Source: Microcella putealis
Lineage (GTDB): Bacteria; Actinomycetota; Actinomycetes; Actinomycetales; Microbacteriaceae
Length of the DNA: 64,000 bases
Reading direction: 5' to 3'
NCBI RefSeq assembly: GCF_004216575.1
Contig: NZ_SGWW01000001.1
Coordinates: 868,001-932,000 of the forward strand
Under the pieces are notes generated by a model that ran no database searches, had not been told where the DNA came from, and saw only the letters and a list, made by a program, of their open reading frames with translations. Below are positions 17,734 to 26,275 of the stretch, one piece after another (within the stretch, counting starts at the first letter, position 1; the number at the start of each line of letters is the position of its first letter). Made by a program: the position numbers and the translations under genes.

Positions 17734-17798
17734 GAAACAAGGGTTCGCGGCGAGACGATGCCCACGCCAGCCTTCTTTCAGCGCAGACCCTTGTCTCA
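17734..17798. repeat. Dispersed inverted-repeat element, family A copy 2
   Basis: About 65 bp, beginning GAAACAAGGGTTCGCGGCGAG and ending GCGCAGACCCTTGTCTCA. Same arms and inner flanks as the copies at 7597 and 18509. Here it lies between two divergent genes (metG and a hydrolase), so a terminator role alone does not explain its placement. Confidence 0.8.
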
Positions 17799-17861
17799 AC
17801 GATTGCCAGCCACCCGCCGGAGGCGATACTGGCCAGTCCGAGCGAGCGGCATACTGCCGGA

Positions 17862-18503
17862 GTGACCGAATCGAGCGTCCCCGACCACATCGTCGTGCTG
17901 CCCGGCGGAGGCTACGCGCGGCACGCCCCGCACGAAGCTGAGCCGGTCGCTGCGTGGCTTGAGACCCTCGGCGTCGCGACCAGCGTGCTGCGCTACCCCG
18001 TCGCCACCCGCCACCCCGGCCCCCTGGATGCAGTGCGCACCCACATCGCGGACGTGCGGCAGGCGGGCGCCCGCCGCGTCGGCGTGCTCGGCTTCTCGGC
18101 GGGCGGTCACCTCGCCGGCCACGCCGCCGCGACCGGACTCGTCGACCTGGCCGTGCTCGGCTACCCGGTGGTATCGATGCTGACGCCGACGCACGCCGGC
18201 TCGCGTCAGAACCTGCTGGGCCCGCGCCCGTGGCCGTGGCAGCGGCGCGCGGTCTCGGTCGAGAAGCTCGTGACGCCCGCCATGCCGCCGACGTTCGTCT
18301 GGCACACCGCCGATGACGAGCTGGTGCCGGTTGAGCACGCGTACCTGCTGGCCACGGCGCTCGCGAAGCACGAGGTGCCGCACGCGCTGCACGTCTACCC
18401 GACGGGCCGGCACGGGCTGGGCCTCGCCGAGGGTTCGGGCGACCCCGAGCGCTGGACGTCCGAGTGCGCCGCCTTCCTCGCCGCGCACGGCTGGGGCGCG
18501 TAG
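17862..18503 (+). CDS. Alpha/beta hydrolase, esterase-like
   Basis: 213 aa. The oxyanion segment VVLPGGGYARHAPHEAE is followed by the nucleophile elbow GFSAGGHLAGHAA (Ser near residue 78), Asp in HTADDELVPVEHA and His in GRHGLGLAE, a complete triad. The order resembles BD-FAE/acetyl-xylan esterase-like hydrolases. Probably cytoplasmic, as no signal peptide is seen. GTG start chosen because CATACT lies 6 nt upstream; a longer frame would run back into a family A repeat. Substrate unknown. Confidence 0.8.
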   Translation: MTESSVPDHIVVLPGGGYARHAPHEAEPVAAWLETLGVATSVLRYPVATRHPGPLDAVRTHIADVRQAGARRVGVLGFSAGGHLAGHAAATGLVDLAVLGYPVVSMLTPTHAGSRQNLLGPRPWPWQRRAVSVEKLVTPAMPPTFVWHTADDELVPVEHAYLLATALAKHEVPHALHVYPTGRHGLGLAEGSGDPERWTSECAAFLAAHGWGA

Positions 18504-18508
18504 CCGCC

Positions 18509-18570
18509 GAGACAAGGGTTTGCGCCGAGACACCCCTCGCGGCAAGCTCATTTCGGCGCGCCCTTGTGTC
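18509..18570. repeat. Dispersed inverted-repeat element, family A copy 3
   Basis: About 62 bp, beginning GAGACAAGGGTTTGCGCCGA and ending TTTCGGCGCGCCCTTGTGTC. It starts 5 nt after the hydrolase stop codon and ends 36 nt before the next start. The same arms occur at 7597 and 17734; the inner sequence between the arms is not conserved. Confidence 0.8.
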
Positions 18571-18605
18571 GGCGCACACTGACACAGCTTCGGTAGGTTC
18601 AAGAC

Positions 18606-19082
18606 ATGCGGATGCGCGCCCTCGTCACGATTCTCGCGAGCGTCGCGCTCGTCTCGGCCTGTTCCCCCGGCTCGGTGCTCGCAGAAGGCCTCGAAGGTTG
18701 CCAGGTCACGCCCGAGGGTCGCGTCGCGAGCGCCGCCTTCGGTCTCGTCAACACGAGCAACGAGCCCATCACGCTCGAGTCGATCGACGCGCAAGAGGTC
18801 ACCGGAGCCACCGTCGTCGACACCTGGTTCGAGGCGTACGACGGCGATGGCGACCCCGAGCCCGTGCTCTTTGGCGGCGACCGCCGCGACCGCCAGGCCG
18901 AGGGTGCGACGATCACCGAGCTCGACGGCACGGTGCTTGAGCGCGACGACGCCGGCTACGTCGTCATCGCGATCGAGCGCACCGGCAGCGCCGAGGCCCT
19001 GCTCGAGGTGGTCGACATCACGACCGACTCGCAGACGCTGAGCGCCCCGGTGCGCCTGCTGCTCGCCGACAGCTGCGAGTAG
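18606..19082 (+). CDS. Hypothetical secreted lipoprotein
   Basis: 158 aa. Lipoprotein signal with lipobox VSAC ending at Cys19. The rest is a predicted beta-rich outside domain (ASAAFGLVNTSNEPITLESI and a later AGYVVIAIERTG) with an internal Cys and a C-terminal Cys (DSCE) that may pair. It resembles small immunoglobulin-like or DUF461/PCuAC-like folds only loosely; no metal motif is seen. ATG six bases after TAGGTT, so a leaderless message. Function unknown. Confidence 0.65.
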   Translation: MRMRALVTILASVALVSACSPGSVLAEGLEGCQVTPEGRVASAAFGLVNTSNEPITLESIDAQEVTGATVVDTWFEAYDGDGDPEPVLFGGDRRDRQAEGATITELDGTVLERDDAGYVVIAIERTGSAEALLEVVDITTDSQTLSAPVRLLLADSCE

Positions 19083-19139
19083 CCACCGGGCGTCGGCGAG
19101 GCTGCACCGCCCGCGGCGCACGTCGCTAATCGCGGCGCG

Positions 19140-19955
19140 CTAGCCGCGGCGGGCAGCGAGCGCCGCCTCGTACAGCTCTCGCGTGCCGAGCCCGGTCGCG
19201 GCGCCGACATCGGCGGCCGCTGCCTTCAGCCGCTCCCCCGCCTCGACGCGGGCCAACACTTCGGCGACCGCGCTCGGCAGGTCGGCGGAAAGCGCCGGCG
19301 CCCCGTCGATCACGATGACCAGCTCGCCCCGCGTGCCATCGGCGAAACGCTCGGCCAGCTCGGCGAGCGTGCCGCGGGCGACCTCCTCAAACTTCTTCGT
19401 CAGCTCACGGCAGACGGCGGCGCGGCGATCGGGCCCGAAGCCCTCGGCGAGGTCGGCAAGCGACGCACCAATGCGGTGCGGGGCCTCAAACACGATGACG
19501 GTGCGCTGCTCGGCGGCGAGCCCCTTCGCCCACGCGACGCGCCCCTTGCGCGGAACGAAGCCGTCGAACGCGAAGCGGTCGGTCGGCAGCCCGCTCAAGA
19601 CGAGGGCGGTCAAGACGGCGCTCGGCCCCGGGATCGCGGTCACATCGACGCCCGCCGCGATCGCCGCCTCGACGAGCACGTAACCGGGGTCGCTGACGCT
19701 CGGCATGCCCGCGTCGGTGAGTACGACGAGGTCGGCGTCGCGCGCCAGCTCGACGAGCTCGGCCGACGCCGCGCGCTCGTTGTGCTCGTGCAACGCGATC
19801 AGCCGCGGCCGGTTCTCGACCCCGAGCGAGCGCAGCAAGTGCACGGCCGTGCGCGTGTCTTCGGCCGCCACGACCGGAGCCGCCTCGAGCACCTCGATGA
19901 GGCGCCGACTGGCGTCGCCGAGGTTGCCGATGGGGGTGGCGGCGAGCACGATCAC
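19140..19955 (-). CDS. rsmI: 16S rRNA (cytidine1402-2'-O)-methyltransferase
   Basis: 271 aa of the TP-methylase fold. Signatures: ATPIGNLGDASRRL at the start, LTDAGMPSVSDPGY, and PGPSAVLTALVLSGLP. It methylates the ribose of C1402 in 16S rRNA with SAM. GTG start; CAGAGT lies six bases upstream. Divergent from the protein mannosyltransferase gene with only 40 bp between starts, a neighbourhood often seen in actinobacteria. Confidence 0.95.
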   Translation of the reverse strand: MIVLAATPIGNLGDASRRLIEVLEAAPVVAAEDTRTAVHLLRSLGVENRPRLIALHEHNERAASAELVELARDADLVVLTDAGMPSVSDPGYVLVEAAIAAGVDVTAIPGPSAVLTALVLSGLPTDRFAFDGFVPRKGRVAWAKGLAAEQRTVIVFEAPHRIGASLADLAEGFGPDRRAAVCRELTKKFEEVARGTLAELAERFADGTRGELVIVIDGAPALSADLPSAVAEVLARVEAGERLKAAAADVGAATGLGTRELYEAALAARRG

Positions 19956-19995
19956 CCGCCCACTCTGACACGTGAGCCCCGGTTAGCATGAGCGC

Positions 19996-21543
19996 GTGAC
20001 CGAGCCGAGCGCGATGCCCCGGCTGCTGCCGACGCCCGAGCGGGCCGCAGCCGCCGTCGATCGCGCGGCCACGCGCATCCCCCGCGCCGTGCGCATCGGA
20101 GTGCCCGCCGCGATCATCGGCGTGGCCGCCGCCACACGCCTCATCGGCCTCGACAGCCCCGCCACCCTCGTCTTCGACGAGACCTACTACGTCAAAGACG
20201 CGGCCTCCCTGCTCGCCTACGGATACGAGGGCCGCTGGCCCGACGACGCCGACGCGCAGTTCGAATCGGGGGCGCTCACCCGGCCGGATGCTGATGGCGC
20301 GTTTGTCGCGCATCCGCCGTTCGGCAAGTGGCTGATCGCCGCGGGCCTCGCGGCGGTCGGCACGGCGAACCCGGTCGGCTGGCGGCTCTCGACGGCGCTC
20401 GCCGGCATCGCGCTCGTGGCCCTTGTCATGGTGCTCGCGCACCTGCTGCTGAAGAACTTCACCCTCAGCATGGTCGCGGGTGGCCTCATCGCCATCGACG
20501 GCAACGCCATCGTGATGAGCCGCGTTGCCCTGCTCGATGGCCTACTCGCGGTCACCGTGGTCGCGGCGGTGATCATGCTCGTGAAAGATCGCGCCGACTA
20601 CCGCGCGCAGCTGGCGAAGCGGGTCGCGAGAAGCGGGCGTGACGACGTCGAGCATCCGCCCCCGAATCGGCGCGCGCGCGACGATTGGGGCCCCGCGATT
20701 GGGGCGCGGCCGTGGCTGATCGCCTTCGGGGCGACGTTCGGCCTGGCCGCGTCAATCAAGTGGAGCGCCCTGTACTTGTTCGCCGCGTTCGCGCTGCTGA
20801 GCGTCGCCCTCGACGCAATCGACCGGCGCCGCGCGGGCGTGCCCTTCTGGCTGTCGGGCGGGGTGCTACTGCAGGGGCCGGTGTCGTTCGCGCTGACCGT
20901 GCCCGTCGCCGCCGCGACGCACCTGCTGACCTGGGCGGGCTGGCTCACCACGAGCGGCGGGTGGGGCCGCGGCCGCGACGACAACGCCCTCGTCGCGCTC
21001 GCCGACTACCAACGCGAGGTGTACGAGTACCACGTGGGCGTCACCAGCGAGCACTCGTACGAAGCGCCGGCGGCGCTCTGGCCGCTGCTGAGCCGGCCCA
21101 CCTATATGCACTACGAGGCATTCGACGACGGCACGGTGGTGGCGATCAGCGGCATTCCGAATCCGCTGATCTGGTGGCTCGCGTGGGCGGCGATCATTTT
21201 GATCGCGATCGGATGCGCGTTCGCCCGCACGCGCATCCATCGCGCTCACGACGGCCTCGCCGCCGCGATCGTGCTGACGGGCGTCGCCGCTGGCTGGCTG
21301 CCGTGGCTGCTCTACCCCGAGCGCACGATGTTCTTCTTCTACACGATCGTGCTCGTGCCGTTCTTGGTGATCGGGTTGACGATGATCGTCGGCGGAATTC
21401 TCGAGCGGGGCGGGCGCGTGGCGGTCATCGTGCTGGGAGCGTTGGCGATCGCGGTGAGCGCGTTCTTCCTGCCGCTGTGGATGGGCCTACCGTTGCCGAT
21501 CGATCAACTCAGCTGGCGGTACTGGCTTCCGAGTTGGGTGTAG
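19996..21543 (+). CDS. pmt: Protein O-mannosyltransferase (dolichyl/polyprenyl-phosphate-mannose dependent)
   Basis: 515 aa, about ten membrane spans. After a cytoplasmic N-terminus, VFDETYYVKDAASLLAYGY carries the Asp-Glu pair typical of PMT/GT39 enzymes, followed by HPPFGKWLIAAG. A charged loop with DDVEHPPPNRR and a C-terminal membrane block follow. In actinobacteria this enzyme moves mannose from polyprenyl phosphate to secreted proteins during Sec export. GTG start exactly six bases after TAGCAT. Neighbouring rsmI is divergent. Confidence 0.9.
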   Translation: MTEPSAMPRLLPTPERAAAAVDRAATRIPRAVRIGVPAAIIGVAAATRLIGLDSPATLVFDETYYVKDAASLLAYGYEGRWPDDADAQFESGALTRPDADGAFVAHPPFGKWLIAAGLAAVGTANPVGWRLSTALAGIALVALVMVLAHLLLKNFTLSMVAGGLIAIDGNAIVMSRVALLDGLLAVTVVAAVIMLVKDRADYRAQLAKRVARSGRDDVEHPPPNRRARDDWGPAIGARPWLIAFGATFGLAASIKWSALYLFAAFALLSVALDAIDRRRAGVPFWLSGGVLLQGPVSFALTVPVAAATHLLTWAGWLTTSGGWGRGRDDNALVALADYQREVYEYHVGVTSEHSYEAPAALWPLLSRPTYMHYEAFDDGTVVAISGIPNPLIWWLAWAAIILIAIGCAFARTRIHRAHDGLAAAIVLTGVAAGWLPWLLYPERTMFFFYTIVLVPFLVIGLTMIVGGILERGGRVAVIVLGALAIAVSAFFLPLWMGLPLPIDQLSWRYWLPSWV

Positions 21544-21566
21544 CCGCGGCGGGGTGCGCCTCTCGA

Positions 21567-22538
21567 TTAGCGCGCGTTGAGGTCCTTCACGAGTTCGAAG
21601 CCGCATCGGTCAACTGACCGCGACGTCGCCGTCATCACGACCGCCCCGGTGACAGCAGCCCGATCGATGCCGATCCACGAGCGGAACCCGCCCGTACCCC
21701 CGTTGTGCCAGGTGACCGTGCGGCCACGGACAGGTGTCGTGAGCCAGGCCGCACCGATGCGGGTCACGCCGGCCAGCGTTTCGACCGGATCGAGAGCCCC
21801 CAGCCCGGGGGCGTTGCCGCTAAGAATCGACGACACCATGGTCGCCATGTCGTCGATGGTGGCCCGAATGCCGCCCGCGGGCGCAAGTGCTTCGCCCGTC
21901 CAGGGTTCGCGCGGCTTTCCGCGTCGGCTCGTCCCGACGACGGCCGTACCCCGCAATTCGTGGGCGTTCGACGGCACATAGCTGCCGTGCATCCCCAGCG
22001 GATTCGTGAGGCGCGAGGCGACCAGCTCGGCGTATGACAGCTGCGCCGCCGCGGCGATGGCGTGGCCGAGCAACTCGAAGCCGAAGTTCGAGTAGAGCGG
22101 TCGCGGCGCGCCGGGCTGCTCGCGCCGTGCTTGCTCAACGAGTTCGGCCAAACTCTCGCCGTACGGGTTCGAGCCGTGTCGCCACAACGCGACCGTCTTC
22201 CGCCACGAGTCAGCTGATGAGGGAAGGCGGGGAAGCCCGGAGCGGTGAACGGCGAGCGAGCCCAACGTCACATCGGCTGCCCCCGCATTGCCGAGAGGCA
22301 AGAGGTCGCCCAGACGTGTCTCACCGGTGATCTCCCCTCGTGCGACGGCGTCGGCATAGAGGAGCCCGGTGACCGCCTTCGAGACGGACCCGATTTCGAA
22401 GTCGCCGTCCCGTGTGGTTCCGTGGACGGCGATCCGAACCTCCCTGCCCGAGACGGTCGCTGCCGCCCATACGGTATGCCGTGCCCCGAGAAGGCGTCGC
22501 GCGCGATCGTGGAGGGCGGCATCCTCGCGAAAGGTCAC
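21567..22538 (-). CDS. Serine hydrolase of the beta-lactamase/DD-peptidase family
   Basis: 323 aa. Active-site motifs are in order: Ser51-V-S-Lys54 (EIGSVSKAVTG), Tyr-Ser-Asn (PLYSNFGFELLG) and HNGGTGGF replacing KTG, the set of class C-like esterases and DD-carboxypeptidases. No signal peptide is visible with this start. The GTG start overlaps the DUF418 stop by four bases (GTGA), so the two are translated together. The open frame continues far upstream through the DUF418 gene, which I reject as coding. Substrate unknown. Confidence 0.85.
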   Translation of the reverse strand: MTFREDAALHDRARRLLGARHTVWAAATVSGREVRIAVHGTTRDGDFEIGSVSKAVTGLLYADAVARGEITGETRLGDLLPLGNAGAADVTLGSLAVHRSGLPRLPSSADSWRKTVALWRHGSNPYGESLAELVEQARREQPGAPRPLYSNFGFELLGHAIAAAAQLSYAELVASRLTNPLGMHGSYVPSNAHELRGTAVVGTSRRGKPREPWTGEALAPAGGIRATIDDMATMVSSILSGNAPGLGALDPVETLAGVTRIGAAWLTTPVRGRTVTWHNGGTGGFRSWIGIDRAAVTGAVVMTATSRSVDRCGFELVKDLNAR

Positions 22539-23794
22539 GATGCTTGCGCAGATGGTGCCGTCGAACCGTCCGGGCTCGAAACGGTGACGTGCCGGCGTGA
22601 GCGGTAGACGAGCGCGCGCAAGAGCCATTCGGCCGGGCCCGGCTTGTCGACCGCGGCCAGGATGTTCGCCGCGATCAGCGTGCCGAGCCAGGTGATCACC
22701 GCGATCTGGCTCGCCTCGGCGATGCCGAGCTCGCCGCCGAGGCCGAGCGTGTACGGCGCGAACACGATCACGAACACCACCGATTGGGTGAGGTAGCCGC
22801 TGAGGGAACGCTGGCCGAGAGCGGCAAAGATGCGAGCGATCGGGCCGGGCGTCTCGCGACGACCGGCGAGGATCGCGATGAGCGAGACGTAGCCCACCGC
22901 GCCGATGACGCCGGTCGTGCCGTGCAGCATGGCGGCCAGGGGCTCGGTCCAGATCGAGAGCTCGATGACGCCGAGAAGGGCGAGCGCCATCGGCAGGGCG
23001 CCGAGCACCGAGATCGTGATGCCGAGGCCTGCGGCGACGCCGAGGCGGCGCAGGTGCGGCGTGGGGTTCTCGAGCACCCGCCGGCGGGCGAGCCAGATGC
23101 CGAGAATCATGGGCGGCAGCAAGATGGCGAAGCCACCGAAGGGCAGCGACACCAGCGAGACAGACCACTCAGCCGCGCGCAGCAAGACGGCCCAGCCGAA
23201 GGCGTCGGCCTCTGACGACCCGAACGGTGCACCCGTCGACATGGGCACACCGATCTCGCCCAAGAGCCCGGAGAGCCCCTCGGCCGCGGTCATGAACACG
23301 AGCAGGCCGAACGTCACCCAGCCCACGATCGCGAGAACCTTGTCGCTTGCCCGAATGAGCAGCACGAGCGCGAGGCCGAGCAATCCGTACGCTCCGAGGA
23401 CGTCGCCGAAGAACAGCAGCGAACCGTGCACCGCGCCGAACGCGATCAGCCAGGCGTTGCGGCGCAACAGCAGGCGCCGGGCGTCGGGCCACTCGGTGCC
23501 GCGCGCGTGCTCGCGCATGAGCAGCTGCGTCATGCCGTAGCCGAACAGCAAGGCGAACAGCGGGTAGCTGCGGTTGTCGAACAGGGTTGCGACGAGCGCG
23601 TTCGTCCACTGGTCGGTCGAGTCATCGGTGACCGGCTTAAACATCAGCCCCACCTCCGTGCCGTAGAGGAAGAACGGCACATTGGCGAGCGCGATGCCGA
23701 TCAGCACGAGGCCGCGGGCAACGTCGGGCGCGACGGCGCGACGGCTGCGAGGGGTCGGGGCAGCGGCGTTGGCGACAGAGGCGGCGGTGGTCAT
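22535..23794 (-). CDS. DUF418 family membrane protein
   Basis: 419 aa, some ten membrane spans. ARGLVLIGIALANVPFFLYG after a short cytoplasmic start, LLFGYGMTQLLM in the first third, and ALGQRSLSGYLTQSVVF near the C-terminus are typical of DUF418 proteins (YeiB-like), proposed acyltransferase-like transporters. ATG 23794 is chosen over a start 20 codons earlier because the upstream residues are Arg-rich and unlike the family. Operon with the serine hydrolase. Confidence 0.85.
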   Translation of the reverse strand: MTTAASVANAAAPTPRSRRAVAPDVARGLVLIGIALANVPFFLYGTEVGLMFKPVTDDSTDQWTNALVATLFDNRSYPLFALLFGYGMTQLLMREHARGTEWPDARRLLLRRNAWLIAFGAVHGSLLFFGDVLGAYGLLGLALVLLIRASDKVLAIVGWVTFGLLVFMTAAEGLSGLLGEIGVPMSTGAPFGSSEADAFGWAVLLRAAEWSVSLVSLPFGGFAILLPPMILGIWLARRRVLENPTPHLRRLGVAAGLGITISVLGALPMALALLGVIELSIWTEPLAAMLHGTTGVIGAVGYVSLIAILAGRRETPGPIARIFAALGQRSLSGYLTQSVVFVIVFAPYTLGLGGELGIAEASQIAVITWLGTLIAANILAAVDKPGPAEWLLRALVYRSRRHVTVSSPDGSTAPSAQAS

Positions 23795-23869
23795 GCGGTC
23801 AACGGTAGGGGGATGCTCGCGACCGCGCCTCCGTCTGTCGACGGATTCGCGCATCCGCCCTGCCGCCGT

Positions 23870-23908
23870 GCCGCCCGGCCGCGCCGCCCGGCCGCGCCGC
23901 CCGGCCGC
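23870..23908. repeat. Three tandem copies of a 13-bp GC-rich unit
   Basis: GCCGCCCGGCCGC is repeated three times without a mismatch and followed by a partial fourth copy. It is 37 bp from a family B element. Similar GC-rich tandems flank a family A copy (about 7668-7700) and the family B copy at 60108. Confidence 0.85.
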
Positions 23909-23945
23909 GCCGCCACTCGGTCACGCGCCACTCGGCCGCCCGCTG

Positions 23946-24034
23946 GTGACGTATTGCAGGAAATGAGCGTCGCACTCCCCCGCAATGCGCGGAAGTAGCG
24001 CGGCACCCGCGCCTGTTTTCCTGCAATACGTCAC
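23946..24034. repeat. 89-bp dispersed inverted-repeat element, family B copy 2
   Basis: Begins GTGACGTATTGCAGGAAA and ends TTTCCTGCAATACGTCAC: an 18-bp perfect inverted repeat, the cleanest of the four copies. The 53-bp centre contains CCCGCAATGCGCGGAAG and is not similar to the other copies apart from a CCGC near the middle. Confidence 0.9.
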
Positions 24035-24142
24035 GCCCGCGGGTCGGCGCAGCACCCGCGACGCCGACAGCGGCCCCCGCGCGCTTACGAAATGTGACGC
24101 GAGCACGCGGGACGGCGCGGCTCGCTCGATTACCGTTGCCGG

Positions 24143-25438
24143 ATGGCCGACCGCGATTACGGTTTCCGCACGCGTGCCCTGCACGCGGGCAACGTTCCCG
24201 ACTCGGCGACGGGCGCCCGCGCCCTGCCGATCTACCAGTCGAGCGCATTCGTGTTCGACGACGCGCAAGACGCCGCCGCGCGCTTCGCCCTGCAGAAGTA
24301 CGGCAACATCTACTCGCGCCTTGCGAACCCGACGGTCGCGAGCTTCGAAGAGCGCATCGCGAGCCTCGAGGGCGGCCTCGGCGCCGTCGCCACCTCGAGC
24401 GGCCTGAGCGCGCAGTTCATCACCTTCGCCTCGCTCGTTGGCGCCGGCGACCACGTCGTCGCCTCGTCGAACCTCTACGGCGGCTCGATCACCCAGCTCG
24501 ACGTGACGCTGCGCCGCTTCGGTGTCGAGACGACCTTCGTCGCGAGCGACCAGGCCGAGGATTACGCGGCGGCGATCATCCCGGGCCGCACGAAGGTGCT
24601 GTTCACCGAGACGATCGCGAACCCCTCGGGCGACATCGCCGATCTCGAGGCCCTGGCTGACGTGGCGCGCGCCCACCAGATTCCGTTCATCGTCGACTCG
24701 ACTATCGCGACCCCGTACCTCTGCCGCCCGATCGAGTGGGGCGCCGACGTCGTGACCCACTCGGCCACGAAGTTCTTGGGTGGCCACGGCACGACCCTCG
24801 GCGGCGTGGTTGTCGAGTCGGGCCGCTTCGACTGGTCGAACCACAACTTCCCGCTGTTCGAAGAGACCGTGCCGCACTACGGCGGCCTCACCTGGTACGG
24901 CAACTTCGGCGAGTACGCCTTCCTCACGCGCCTGCGCGCCGAGCAACTGCGCGACATCGGCCCGGCGCTCGCCCCGCACTCGGCGTTCCTGCTCGCGCAG
25001 GGCGTCGAAACGCTGCCGTACCGCATGCAGGCGCACGTCGACAACGCACGTGCGGTCGCGCAGTGGCTCGAGGCCGACCCCCGCATCGAGACGGTGCGCT
25101 GGGCGGGGCTTCCCTCCCACCGTCACTACGAGCGGGCCCAGCAGTACACGCCGCTCGGCCCGAGCTCGGTGTTCAGCTTCGATGTCAAGGGCGGTCGCGC
25201 TGTGGGCGAGAGGCTCATCGAGAACGTGCAGTTGGCCAGCCACCTCGCGAACATCGGCGACGCGAAGACGCTCATCATCCACCCCGGCTCCACGACGCAC
25301 GCGCAGCTCACCGAGCAGCAGCTTGCCGACTCCGGCATCGGGCCGGGACTGGTGCGCTTGTCCGTTGGCATCGAAGACGTCGAGGACATCATCTACGACC
25401 TCGATCAGGCACTCAACGCAGCCGTGAAGGAGGCGTGA
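24143..25438 (+). CDS. metY: O-acetylhomoserine aminocarboxypropyltransferase (sulfhydrylase)
   Basis: 431 aa, the usual length of MetY. PLP-dependent Cys/Met metabolism family: YQSSAFVFDDAQDAAARFA, YSRLANPTVASFEERIASLE, and the PLP lysine in HSATKFLGGHGT. It makes homocysteine or methionine from O-acetylhomoserine and sulfide or methanethiol. ATG six bases after TACCGT, so a leaderless start. The next gene begins 2 nt after its stop, so both are in one operon. Confidence 0.92.
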   Translation: MADRDYGFRTRALHAGNVPDSATGARALPIYQSSAFVFDDAQDAAARFALQKYGNIYSRLANPTVASFEERIASLEGGLGAVATSSGLSAQFITFASLVGAGDHVVASSNLYGGSITQLDVTLRRFGVETTFVASDQAEDYAAAIIPGRTKVLFTETIANPSGDIADLEALADVARAHQIPFIVDSTIATPYLCRPIEWGADVVTHSATKFLGGHGTTLGGVVVESGRFDWSNHNFPLFEETVPHYGGLTWYGNFGEYAFLTRLRAEQLRDIGPALAPHSAFLLAQGVETLPYRMQAHVDNARAVAQWLEADPRIETVRWAGLPSHRHYERAQQYTPLGPSSVFSFDVKGGRAVGERLIENVQLASHLANIGDAKTLIIHPGSTTHAQLTEQQLADSGIGPGLVRLSVGIEDVEDIIYDLDQALNAAVKEA

Positions 25439-25440
25439 CC

Positions 25441-26070
25441 ATGACCGACGTCAGCACCCCGGCATCCGCTTCGCTGGATGGCGCCGTCTCGACAGCGAAC
25501 GCCGCGACCGAGACAGAAACCGTGACGCTCGCGAACGGACTGACCTGCAGCATCCCGGCCAGCTCGCCGCTTGCGAAGCGGCTCAAGTCGCAGCGCACGT
25601 GGGTGGGGCCCAGCGCCAAGGAGCGCCTTGGCATTCTTCGGCGCGCACAGAGCATCGCGATCGTTGGTGCCTCACCGAACCCCGCACGCTCGTCCTACTT
25701 CGTCGGCACCTACCTGCTGCAGTCGAGCGACTACCGGGTGTACTTCGTCAACCCGAACGCCACCGAGATTCTGGGCCAGAAGGCCTACCCGGACCTTGCC
25801 TCGTTGCCCGAGGTACCCGACATCGTTGATGTCTTCCGCAAGGCGAGCGACATTCCCTCTGTCGTCGACGACGTCGTGGCCATCGGCGCGCCCACCATCT
25901 GGGTGCAGTTGGGCATTTGGAACGAAGAAGCGGCGTACGACGCCGAAGCTCGCGGGCTCACCGTCGTCATGGATCGCTGTATCAAGGTCGAGCACGCTCG
26001 GTTCCACGGCGGTTTGCATCTCATGGGATTCGACACCGGCGTCATCAGCAGCAAGAAGCAGGTGCGGTAG
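25441..26070 (+). CDS. CoA-binding domain protein (YccU-like)
   Basis: 209 aa. The CoA-binding Rossmann domain spans about residues 70-195: IAIVGASPNPARSSYFVGTYL, VYFVNPNATEILGQKAYP, IWVQLGIWNEEAAYDAE and VVMDRCIKVEH. The N-terminal 60 residues, with a Thr/Ala-rich start and LANGLTCSIPASSPLAKRL, are an addition not found in short YccU. It follows metY by 2 nt, a pairing seen in related actinobacteria, which suggests a supporting role in sulfur or methionine metabolism; no reaction is known. Confidence 0.82.
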   Translation: MTDVSTPASASLDGAVSTANAATETETVTLANGLTCSIPASSPLAKRLKSQRTWVGPSAKERLGILRRAQSIAIVGASPNPARSSYFVGTYLLQSSDYRVYFVNPNATEILGQKAYPDLASLPEVPDIVDVFRKASDIPSVVDDVVAIGAPTIWVQLGIWNEEAAYDAEARGLTVVMDRCIKVEHARFHGGLHLMGFDTGVISSKKQVR

Positions 26071-26160
26071 GCACCTTTCTGCCGACTCGCGAGTGACCCG
26101 TTCGGCCCTCGGCGAGACGTTTCAGGAGTCCGTTTACCCACAATTCACCACTGTCCGCCC

Positions 26161-26220
26161 TTTGGGGGACCATTTGTACCCCGTTTGGGGGTTTCGAAGA
26201 TTCCTTAGACCGCCTACTGT
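26161..26220 (+). promoter_or_regulatory. Possible promoter region of the polysaccharide cluster
   Basis: The 205-bp gap before the GT2 gene contains TTTGGGGG twice, at 26161-26168 and 26184-26191, 23 bp apart (about two helical turns), with a GGGG/CCCC dyad between them. TACTGT at 26215-26220 could be a -10 box. The gap is clearly less GC-rich than its flanks. The spaced direct repeats look like an activator site; this is inference. Confidence 0.35.
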
Positions 26221-26275
26221 CGTCTACGCGTAGCAACACCCGAATTCGCCAGAACCCGAACTGGCGAAGCTGCGC

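Larger units (their letters stand above)
23795..24142. other. 348-bp intergenic region with tandem repeats and a family B element
   Basis: Between the divergent DUF418 and metY genes. It holds three 13-bp tandem units (23870-23908), an 89-bp family B element (23946-24034), and the metY -10-like box TACCGT at 24131. I see no gene here. Confidence 0.75.

Noticed and set aside
22539..23168. N-terminal extension of the serine hydrolase
   Set aside because: The extension is Arg/Pro-rich and lies inside the DUF418 gene in another frame. The GTGA overlap at 22538 gives a better start.
26107..26140. Possible degraded half of the family C repeat (TTTCAGGAGTCCGTTTACCC)
   Set aside because: Only CAGGAGT and TTTACC match, in altered spacing, and no partner arm is present.
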